Positions 21,928-31,309 of a DNA stretch of 64,000 nucleotides are shown here, one piece after another. Made by a program: the position numbers and the translations under genes. Within the stretch, counting starts at the first letter, position 1, and the number at the start of each line of letters is the position of its first letter. The DNA is from Diphasiastrum complanatum (lineage: Eukaryota > Streptophyta > Lycopodiopsida > Lycopodiales > Lycopodiaceae): positions 13,280,906 through 13,344,905 of the forward strand of contig CM055113.1 of the NCBI GenBank assembly GCA_029204225.1, read 5' to 3'. The notes under the pieces were generated by a model. The model saw only the letters and a list, made by a program, of their open reading frames with translations, had not been told where the DNA came from and did not search any database.

Positions 21928-23540
21928 TTAAGGCCCCTCACATTCCAGGAGTAAATATTCATGCATCCAAGGGTAGAGAGGCAACCTCAAGAGAGAGAGA
22001 GAGGCTGCCAAAGGAGAAGTTGCATCAGCTGTTGGGGATGAAAGGAGCTTGGCACACATGTCCCATTTCAGATCAGTGAGCTTAGGGAAAGATGGAGGAT
22101 TAGACTTCTCGGAAGCACGTCGCTTCTTGGAGATCCTGGCCGAAACAGCTGACAACAGGAAAGTAGAAGACGCTGATGCATGGGGCCCTTGACGGCGGGG
22201 GACAGGAATGCCATCAATGGAAATGTCATCCGAGGTTGGATGAAGAGTCACTATATCCGGCTGCAGCAGGGTCTGTTCAGAAGTATTTGAAAGGGTTGAG
22301 AAAAACTCTTCCAGAGGATAATCCGCCCAAAGTCGCGGTAAAGTAGGGACAGAAGAGCCTGACAAAGTTGGCAAAGGCAAAGAGAAGGAAGAGAACTGGT
22401 TGGCATTTTGAACAGCAGAGGGCGAAGTAAACAGAGGGGACACATCATTCAACAGCAGCTCAGGGGCAGAATCTTTGCAGCACCCTGATGCCGAAGAGGT
22501 GTAGCTGGAGCAAGCATGAGAAGATCTTGACATCGCAAGGGCTCAATGCTGGACTGCAAAACCAAATTGGAGAGGACCAACATTGGCGGCTGACGGAGTG
22601 CAACCGGCGTAGTTAGCCAAGGCGCAATAGTAGAAGGTTGCATCAGAGATAAAGTTTGAGGAGGGCAGAGGATGGTCAGGGTGGGAAGTAGCCAGCTGCC
22701 CAAGTGGGTTCTGAAAAGGGCACTGAGGAGGAACTGGGCAAGAAGCAATCGCATGTCCAAGGCGGCGACAAGGTAGCAGGAACCCTTTAAAAACAACAGT
22801 CTGAGAGTAAACATGGCCACCACAGTGAAACTGCAGCTGTTCCAAAGGAGGATCAGCCAACTTCCATAAGATACAAGCGCGCACATGAGGAGAAGGATTA
22901 TGCAGCTTAGGGGGCCGAACAAGCAGAACCTTCTCGAGGCTGAGGAGAACCACATCCAAGGCTGGCAAGAGCTTGGGAGGAAGAAAAGGAAGCTCAACCC
23001 AAACTGGAACTTCCATCTGCAAGGAGTCATGAATTGTGATCAGTGTATCTGGTGACATAAACTGGATTACAGGTAAGGACCGTTGGCAAGCACAGAGTTG
23101 ACCTCTTGCGTAAAAGAAAAATTGAACAAAAAGAAGCCCTTGCCCAGAGCCTGAGAGGAGAGAAGCTTAGCATTTAGCAGCTCCCAATGACTCACTCCAA
23201 AGCGTTTGACATTATCCGCAAAAGGAGGTTTGTCCATAAAGTAAGCAACTACATAGCGATTAGAAAGCGCATCCAAGTGAGCTGAGAAAAGAGATGGATC
23301 TATGTGAAAGCTATGCACCTCCAAACCATCCTGCGCATAAGAGGGAGCAGCTCGGAAAGTGAATCTGCCAATTGAGTAGCCAGGTGCAGCAGAGGCAACA
23401 CCACAAGATGCATAGGAGGGTGCTTCTGAGCTTGCAGCAATAGTTGATTGAAGGCCTTCGGGATGCATAAGTGAGAAGGAGGAGCATGTGGAAGAGAGGA
23501 GTAGCCACGCTTCCTGCCTGATGCCAGTGGAGGGTGCCAA
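21928..23540 (-). pseudogene. LINE ORF1 (DUF4283-like RNA-binding protein)
   Basis: Minus-strand frames 23067-23540, 22543-23058 and 21928-22533 form one broken protein. The first two contain SHWELLNAKLLSS, GKGFFLFNF, VWVELPFLPPKLLP and HVRACILW, the pattern of DUF4283. A degenerate CCHC knuckle follows (CRRLGHAIASC, with one expected Cys missing). The remainder is Ser/Pro-rich low complexity. ORF1 proteins of plant LINEs bind the element RNA. Frameshifts separate the parts. Confidence 0.65.
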
Positions 23541-24169
23541 TTTTACGCCTCAACTTGTTTTTCCGCTTGGCAATTCTTGTAAGAGGAGGAAGCGAAAAGT
23601 GAAAGACCTGCCGACTACGAGCTAGTCTCTAAGGCTAAAGACGTTGCTAAGGCTGGAAGTTCTTGCTGAGAGATGAGTTGTCCACCACCTGTTGTAGAGG
23701 GGGTACATCCGGAGCAGACTGAGTCGCTGAAGGAGACAACTAAGGAGAAGGAGGAGGGGTAGCCATAAGTCGGCGCAGCCATAGAGGTGTAGGAAACCGA
23801 TGGGCCATGAGGAAGAGAGACCCAAGGAGAAAGAGGTCCCAAAGGGGGAAAGCTGGCAGGAGAAAATGGGGCACAAGAAAAGAGCGGACCAGGTTGTGGA
23901 GCCTACAGCACAGGAGCAGGAGGGGAGAGATCAGAAAGAGCACTAGAATGTTGGCTGATTCTGACGAATCCCCAAGATACTCGGACAGAGCAACTCAAGA
24001 GCACCTCTCACCTTAGACCGAGGAGGTCTTTGAGAAAACAAGATGAATGAAGACTGAGAGCCGAGTATGAGAGCTGAGAAATGCTAGTTAGAAATGACAA
24101 GCAAGAACTGTGTAACCCTCATGGTGAATCCCGAAAGATGGAATGATCATCTAGGAACTAGTATTTCTA

Positions 24170-24640
24170 GGAAAATGTAATAAATGCAAGTAGATCCCTC
24201 TTAAATAAAGTAGAGTGAGCCACCTTTTGATGGAGACCTCTAGTGGAGAGCATTATTCCACTTGTAATTTGTGAAATGTGGAAATTTCACTAGGATGCCA
24301 CCTAAGGAGCTCTCTTGCTTATTTAAGAGACTTCCTCTTTGTGAAGAGTTGATTTTTGTGAATTGTATCAACTCCATGCTGAAATGAGAAGAGCCTTCAC
24401 GAGTTTGGTGCAACCATTGAGCTCCTTGATCATGCTTGTTTCTTGAGTGATGCATTTATGATCTTGCCCTTCCTTCCTTTTGTGTGTGGTTGTGGATTGT
24501 AGAGTGGATTAGATTTGCTGCTTTTGTAGAGTGGATTAGCTTTCCTGTTTTCTTGTGGATTAATGTAGAAGTTAGCATTCAAGTAAACTAAATAGGCTGG
24601 ATCTGTGGTGTGATTCTTGCATATCTCTATACAATCCAGT
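24170..24640 (+). repeat. Dispersed repeat X, copy 1 (LTR-like)
   Basis: It matches 42440-42850 in the same orientation: AGAGTGAGCCACCTTTT, CCTCTAGTGGA, CTTGCTTATTTAAG and GCATTCAAGTAAACTAAATA occur in the same order and spacing. The TATTTAAG word followed about 35-100 bp later by a GTGAATAAAG or GTGAATTG segment looks like a promoter and leader, so an LTR is likely, but no primer site or coding region is attached. Confidence 0.55.
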
Positions 24641-25211
24641 TCTTGATGTTCTTGGGATGTCCAAGAATCAAAAGGCTGGTTAGTTTCTTGATTCTTTGAC
24701 TTCTAACATGCTGTAGATTAGTTCTTGTTTCTTGTTTATCAGTTTATGCAAGCAAGGTAGTGTAGGATCTGATTTCAGTCTGTTTTTAGAGTAAGTAGTA
24801 GTAGAAACTACTGAACGTTCATTGGTTTGCATGCTGATTTGTGAATGAGCGTTCCTGGCTTGCATCCTATGTAGAATGTGAGTGCGTTCAAGAGTGACGT
24901 CCCTGAGTAGTCCTCTGACAGGTAGGACAATAAAACTATACTACATAATTATTCAGTCCGTTTCTACCTGGCCTGGGCATTGTAACAAATAAGAAACAGT
25001 CAAGTAATGCCCAAACGAGCCTGGTAACATGCAAGAAATAGATCTGTAAGCAAGAAGCAGAAAAGTAAACAACAGGTCCTCTAGAGCAGGAGATCTGTCA
25101 ACATAGAAGAAGCAGAGGAAAAGGGAGGAAGAGCAGAGGAAGAAGGAAGAGAAGAGAAGGGAAAAAGAAAAATGGAAAAAGCGAGAGACGCAAAGGGATC
25201 ATGAGCTTACA
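24641..25211. other. Unassigned, with a purine-rich tract
   Basis: No ORF. From about 25095 to 25195 the plus strand is nearly pure A/G (GAGGAAGAAGGAAGAGAAG). It may be a leader of a lost element, but nothing proves it. Confidence 0.4.
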
Positions 25212-25225
25212 GAATAAATGTTCCC

Positions 25226-27021
25226 TCTACCTCAACTACAATTGAGAGTAGAGATGTTATTTAGATCAAAAATACATTTTTGAGGAGGCCAAGTTCAAAG
25301 ATTCTCACAAAAATACTCCAATCATCACCCTTGAAGATTATCATGGAGAGATGGGGCCGAGAATTGAGGAGGAGTCACCTCGAATCTTTTCACCAAGGAG
25401 ATCTCAAAGAGAAAGATCCGAGCCTAGAAGGCTTACCTATGAAGATAGAGGCAAGAAGTGGAAATTAACTCCACTAATTGTGCTTAGTTTATTTCTCATG
25501 AGGAGCCGAAGGATGTATATGATGCAAAAGGAATGGTACCTTGCCATGAAGGAGGAATATGATGCTTTGATGGCCAATAAGACATGGGAGCTTGTGGATC
25601 TTCCATCCAACAAGCATATCACTGGTCGCAAGTGGGTTTTTCGAGTCAAGTATAATCAATATGGCACAATCAACAAGTACAAGGCTAGGCTTTGTGCTAA
25701 AGGTTTTGCTCAAGTTTATGGACTTGATTATGAGGAGACCTTTGTTCCAGTTGCAAAGATGGTATCAATTAGAATCATAATTTCTCTTGCTTGTTTTTTC
25801 AATTGGCAAGTTCTTAAACTAGATGTCTCTAATGCATTTCTAAATGGGTATCTAGAAGAAGAGATTTATATAGATCAGCCTATTGGGTCCATCCATGACA
25901 AAGAAAAAGTTTGTTTGCTCTTCAAAAGTTTATATGGATTGAAGCAAGCTCCAAGGTCATGGTATTCTCGACTTAACACCTTTCTTGAGTCACTAGGATT
26001 TAATCTTAGTAACTATGATCCTTCCTTATATGTCAAGTTTTTTGATAAAGATATTGTCATTCTTCTTATTTATGTTGATGATATCATACTGACAGGAAGC
26101 AGTTGAGGAAACCAAGATTGCACTTGGAAAAGAGTTCAAGATGCAAGATCTTGGAAAAAATCACTATATTTTAGGATTAGAGATTGACTTATTTAAAAAT
26201 AAAGCTTTTGTATGTCAATCCAAGTATGCTCTTTCAATGTTAAAGAAGTTAAATATGTTGAATTGTAAGAGTATAGAAACACCTATGGAGCAAAATGTAA
26301 AGGACTCTAACAAAGGTGATGAAAGATCCTTCGTGGACATCACACTTTTTAGAAGTCTTATAGGCTCCTTAATTTGGCTCACAATAACTAGACCTGACAT
26401 AAGCTTTAGTGTTCATAAGTTGAGCCAGGTTATGCAAAATCCTTCTATCTATCATTGGAAAATGGCCAAGAGGGTGCTTAGATATATATCTTCAACTTTT
26501 GATTTTTATTGTCTAAAAGTGAAGATCTGTCTATTATTGGTTATTCTGACTCGAATTTTGTAGGTGATAGAGCAGATAAAAAATCTACAAGTGCTTATGT
26601 CATATATCTTGGAGGAAACTTGATATCTTGGCTTTCCAAAAAGAAAGATACTGTATCACTCTCATCATGTGAAGCTGAGTACAAGTCACTCACTACAACA
26701 ACAAAGGAAGTGCTTTGGATCAAGAGGTTACTAGTGGAACTAAAGATAATCTTGGAAGAGAATCTACCTATGATCATGTGTGACAACATTTCATCCCAAG
26801 CCCTTGCCAGCAACCCAATATTCCATGCAAGGAGCAAGCATATCGAAGTTGCACATCACTTCGTGAGAGAGAAGCTCATTAGAGGAGAAATCAATTTGGA
26901 GCACATCGACACATCATCTTGCATTGCTGATATGCTCAGCAAACCTTTGAGCAAAAGTTTCTTCATCAAGCATAGAGCCAATCTTGGAGTTATATCAAGA
27001 TCCATGTTCAAATCAATATAG
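25226..27021 (+). pseudogene. Copia pol: integrase tail, RT, RNase H
   Basis: Frames 25351-26106, 26141-26563 and 26509-27021 form one pol reading. Visible are the integrase tail (TTIESRDV near 25237), RT blocks [52 protein letters not shown] and YVDDIILTG (near 26070-26097), then LGLEID and RPDISFSVHKL. RNase H has SDSNFVGD, SLSSCEAEY, MCDNISSQALASNP and HARSKHIEVAHHF. Frameshifts near 26104 (just after YVDD) and near 26500 inactivate it. Confidence 0.85.
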
Positions 27022-27038
27022 ATTTTTTTTAGGAGGAG

Positions 27039-27826
27039 TGTTAAAATTGGAAAAACAAATCCATATTGATTTCTTGGCTTGCTACAAATGTTGTACCATG
27101 CAAGTATGTAGCTCATAAATGCAAAATGCCAAGTTTGGCATAGAACTCGAGCTACATGGTTATGTAATGTCTAGATTGAAGAATACAACTTGCATATAGT
27201 ATTGTAGACATAGAATTGGCAAAGTCATGCTTGTAGTCGTGGCAATTCACATGCATTAATTGTAAGTGATCCATAGTGACATGCAAGGCATGCACAAAGT
27301 GTAATGGACACATGCATGATGATTTGTACTTTGTTAGTTAGAACTAGTACACTTGTAAAAAGTTGGTAGAATCTCATGCATGGCAAGTGACAAATGTCAC
27401 ATAGACTCTAGATGTCACTTTAGTTGTCATTTTGGAATGGATAGATGTGGTTCTACCTCGAGCTACCTCAAACTCCATAAATATGTGTAGCTCTCCTCAC
27501 AATTAATGATGAAGAACCAAAGTTTTGTAGCTACCTCATGCCATTTTGGATGTAAACTATTTTGTTTGTTATCTCTCTAGATTTCTCTCTCTAACTCGTG
27601 TTGAAGCTAATGCTAATACACTGAAATCTTGTACTCTTATTCATTCTTTGATTCATTGCTATCATATTCAGTTGCTTGGCATGCTAGATTGTGGTTAAGC
27701 CATTTCTTCTGAACTAGATCTTGCTAAACAATCTAGAATCAGGTTACTGTGCTAATCACAAAGCTTAATTAGATCCATCATACTTGTGGACATTCCCCAC
27801 ACGTGTGGATTCTGGAAATTTTGTCA
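27039..27826 (+). repeat. 3' LTR of the truncated copia element
   Basis: It starts TGTTAAAATTGG right after the polypurine tract and ends ATTTTGTCA at 27826, where copia RT sequence of another element begins. It carries the palindrome CACACGTGTG at 27798-27807 close to its end, as other copia LTRs in this window do. Confidence 0.65.
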
Positions 27827-29337
27827 GTGGGTTGAAGCAATGACCCAAGAATTTGAAGCCTTGACGTCAAATAACACATGGGAGCTTGTGGAGCCACCAA
27901 ACAACATGCATGTGATCGGATGTAAGTGGGTATTCAGAATCAAGTATAATCATGATGGATCTATCAACAAGTATAAAGCAAGACTTTGTGCCAAAGGCTA
28001 CTCACAGATTAAAGGTCTTGACTATGAAGACACCTTTGCACCAGTTGCAAAGATGGTAACAATTCGAATACTCATCTCTCTTGCATGTTTTCACAAATGG
28101 AGTATGTTCCAGCTTGATGTTTCTAATGCATTTCTCAATGGTTACCTTGAGGAGGAGATTTATATGGAGCAGCCTCCAGGTTTTGTGAAGGAAGGTGATG
28201 AATCAAAAGTTTGTCTTTTGTTCAAAAGTCTGTATGGACTGAAACAGGCACTAAGGTCTTGGTATGCAAGGCTCAATTCCTATCTCATATCACTCAGATT
28301 TTGTCTAAGTAAATATGACCCTTCTTTGTATTATAAGTTTGTAGATAACTTTGTAATTATTCTTCTCATATATGAAGATGATATCATTCTTTGCGGAAAC
28401 AATGAGAAGTTAGTTGAAGAAACTAAGCATGCACTTGGTACTGAGTTTAAGATGCAAGACTTAGGAGTTCTTCACCATATTCTAGGCCTTGAAATAGATT
28501 TCTGGAAAGGTCATGCATTTATAAGCCAAAGTAGATATGCACTTTCCATGCTCAAGAAATTCCATATGGAGAACTGTAAAGGCATAGATACACCTATGGA
28601 GCACACTGTAAAAGTTTCTATTAAAGATGATGAAAAATCCTTTGAGGACATCACTCTTTATAGGAGTCTTATTGGCTCACTTATTTGGTTTACAATGACT
28701 AGGCCTGATCTAAGCTTTTGTGTTCATAAGCTAAGTCAACACATGCAGGACCCAAAGTTATATCATTCTAAGTTCGTTAAAAGAGTCTTGAGGTATATAT
28801 CTTCTACCTTGGATTATGGACTATTCTATGAAGGAGAAGATCTAACTTTGATTGCTTTTTCAGATTCAGATTTTGCAGGAGACAGGTTGGATAGGAGATC
28901 CACAAGTGCTTACACTATATTTCTTGGAGAAAATTTGGTTTCTTGGCTATCAAAGAAGCAGTCAACTATTTCCTTATCATCCTGTGAAGCTGAATACAAA
29001 TCTCTTACAACCACAACAAAGGAGATTTTTATGGATCAAAAGGATACTTTTGGAGCTAAAATGTTATGCAGATAAAGGTTTACCAAATATCAAGAATGAT
29101 AACATTTCTGCTCAGGCTCTTGCAAATAATCCAGTCTTTCATGCAAGGAGCAAGCACATTGAAGTGGCTCATCATTTTGTAAGAGAAAAAGTCATTGGGA
29201 GAGAGATCTCATTGGAGCATGTTTCATCTTCAGATTGTGTTGCAGATCTTCTCACCAAACTTCTACTCAAGAATGTATTTATGAAGATGAGGTCAAACCT
29301 TGGCCTAATTTTGAAGTCTACATTGATAGGAACATAA
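27827..29337 (+). pseudogene. Copia RT-RNase H (family A), 5' truncated
   Basis: It begins abruptly inside the RT N-terminus (WVEAMTQEFEALTSNNTWEL; the ORF itself starts in the preceding LTR). RT landmarks: CKWVFRIKYNHDGSINKYKA, AKGYSQIKGLDYEDTFAPV, LDVSNAFLNGYLEEEIYMEQ and SLYGLKQALRSWYARL (the usual Pro is Leu). The catalytic box reads YEDD instead of YVDD. RNase H is intact until a frameshift near 29030, continuing in 28852-29337. The copy at 53.4-54.6 kb shares the unusual KQALRSW and is the same family. Confidence 0.85.
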
Positions 29338-29351
29338 ATTTTAAGGAGGAG

Positions 29352-29715
29352 TGTGAAGATTATTGAAATATTATCTTCCTATCTCGAGTTTGGGGTCATG
29401 TCCATGGTGATTTCCACTAAAATTAATGTTGTACATAAAAGGAGTGTGAATTGAGCACATATCCTTCTAGTGTAGCTCGTATTTGAGTTAGATAGGTTCA
29501 ATTATGATGACATGCAGATGTTTAGATAGCATGCAAAGTTTTACTCTATGCATGCAAGCCACATGCAATAAGTGCATGCAAAATGCAAAGTAGTTTCTAT
29601 GATCTACACATGTCTAGGCAATTTAATGAGTTGACATGCAGTACATGCATGCAGTTACACATGTGGATCTCTGGTAGATGATTTAGTTCAATTAAGTGGA
29701 CTTTCCATAAGGTTG
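29352..29715 (+). repeat. Partial 3' LTR (family A)
   Basis: It follows a polypurine tract (AAGGAGGAG) and starts TGTGAAG. From about 29445 it matches the reverse complement of 51810-52122 nearly base for base. It breaks off near 29715, where the sequence leading to the CACTA element begins, so the last half of the LTR is missing. Confidence 0.75.
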
Positions 29716-29777
29716 ACCCAATGGTTGTAAAAAAGAACTCAAAGTTAACATTAAGTGTCAAAAGGGCCTCAAACAAA

Positions 29778-29802
29778 CCCCTATCCCCCCTCCCCCAACC
29801 CC
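29778..29802 (-). other. G-quadruplex-type motif
   Basis: The minus strand has four G runs of 4, 5, 6 and 4 separated by loops of 2, 1 and 3 bases, fitting the standard quadruplex pattern. Confidence 0.7.
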
Positions 29803-30031
29803 AAAAAAAAAAGAGGAAGAAAAAGATAAAAACTCCACAACTACATCACTTTTGGTGGTTTTCCGACCCTATTACCGAGGCTTTTCTGAAGCAAAAATAA
29901 ATTTAAAAAAAGCCCATTACCGCCGGTATGTCCAACGATGTATGCCTCGCTAGCAGAACATCGATAATTGCATCGGTTCTCGAGCTATCCCCATAGCATT
30001 TTCGTGTTGTTTATAGAATGTGTTTTTCAAT

Positions 30032-30059
30032 GGATATATCAAGGGACCTTGGTATATCC
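30032..30059. other. Near-perfect hairpin
   Basis: GGATATATCAAGG and CCTTGGTATATCC pair over 13 bp with one mismatch and a 2-base loop. A second, weaker GGATATA...TATATCC pair lies at about 30099-30127. Confidence 0.75.
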
Positions 30060-30157
30060 CTCGGGGATAGACTGGATTCGAGTAAACCTGTTTCAAGGGA
30101 TATATTGAGGGACTTCCGTATATCCCTCTAGGGAAGCACAACTACACATATGTGCGT

Positions 30158-30613
30158 TTTGCCACGCGACGCTGCCACGCAAACCCGATACTTAGCCAAA
30201 ATTTTGACATTTTTCTTCTATGTGGCATTGCCATGCGTGGCACATCCATGTCAAAAAAATTTTGGGGACCCTTCCAGTGAAATCCAGGCTGGAAGTGGGG
30301 TCCGACAACAAATTTTTAATTTTGCGTGGCACTGCCATGTGTGGCACTGCCACGCAAATTTTTTTAAACTCAAAATTCGAAATATGAGCGCCAAACTGTG
30401 TTGGCGTGGCACAGCCATGCGTGGAAGTGCCACGTACGGCTGCTATTTAACCACTTGTCGTGTGATATGTGCCTCTCCAGAGAAAATTCCAAGGAGATGG
30501 CTTTTTTTATTGCCACGTGTGGCAAATTTTACCAAAACATTTGCCACGCGTGGCAATATCAAAACACAATATTTAAAGAAATTTTTCTTTGGAAATTTGC
30601 CACGCGTGGCAAA
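30158..30613. repeat. Palindromic GCCACGCGTGGC array 1
   Basis: At least ten occurrences of TGCCACGC or its complement GCGTGGCA (exact or one base off) in 455 bp. Three are the near-identical palindrome TTGCCACGCGTGGCAA (30510-30525, 30541-30556, 30598-30612), and several are GCGTGGCAxTGCCACGC-type interrupted palindromes (for example 30324-30356). Long ORFs across the array are by-products of the repeat. It lies just beyond the CACTA transposase 3' end. Confidence 0.85.
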
Positions 30614-31309
30614 ATTAGTTTGTTGTAAATTATTTATTTTTATAACTATTTTGAATAATATGTTGATAAACAACAACTTTATGATTAATAAAATGTGAAC
30701 TAAAAATCAAATGATCATTATGTCAAATTATTATGCTCTGACAAATTGAAGTTATTATCGGTTGAATATAACATGCTATCTTATGCATTTATGGACATTA
30801 TGATGTGTTTCTATATTGAGAAAATTCCATAATCAAAATTTGACATTAATCTCAATATGGTATTGATGGGTAAAAATATAAGTGTGAGCTAAATTTGCAC
30901 TTGAAAGGATGCTAAGTACCTTGCAATTGAGAGCCATGTGGTAGCTTGTTAAGCTAATTCGTTGATAAAAAAAATTGCAATGTTATACACATTTGTGTGT
31001 TTGCAAAGATGAATGAATAGTCGAACATTGTGGCAAAGTGTATTATTATCTCAAAGAAGATGCTTTTTGATTATAATATATATATAATCAATGTTTTACA
31101 TTTTCTAATTGTTCTCTTAATTGGTTCACACATCTATTAATATTGATAAGTCTTTTCAATTCTAAGTGATTGTGAGTTGCGTTTGAAATAAAACTTTAGA
31201 AATGCAACATCGTAGGAAAATGTAATAATTTTAATTTAAAAACAACATATATTGACCACAACGTATCATTTTTTTACAAAATTATTTGTGACATGTACAA
31301 ACTCTATTC

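Larger units (their letters stand above)
18971..24100 (-). mobile_element. LINE (L1-like non-LTR retrotransposon), defective
   Basis: The minus strand carries an ORF1-like DUF4283 protein (23540-21928) followed by endonuclease, RT and a C-terminal zinc domain (21842-19239). It then has a 3' UTR ending in an A-rich tail (plus strand 18971-18988 is T-rich). No LTRs. The 5' end is placed near 24100 because recognisable sequence stops there. I could not confirm a target duplication; AGCAAGA occurs near both ends but is short. Confidence 0.75.
25212..27826 (+). mobile_element. 5'-truncated Ty1/copia element with 3' LTR
   Basis: It starts within the integrase tail, continues through RT and RNase H, then a polypurine tract (AGGAGGAG, 27031-27038) and a 3' LTR (27039-27826). 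The gag, protease and integrase core are missing, as is the 5' LTR. Its right end abuts another truncated copia element directly. Confidence 0.8.

Noticed and set aside
30150-30698. 182-codon plus-strand ORF with recurring Cys-His and Leu-Pro-Arg-Val-Ala words
   Set aside because: It is the translation of the palindromic array in two phases; similar words appear on both strands and in array 2, so it reflects the repeat and not a protein.
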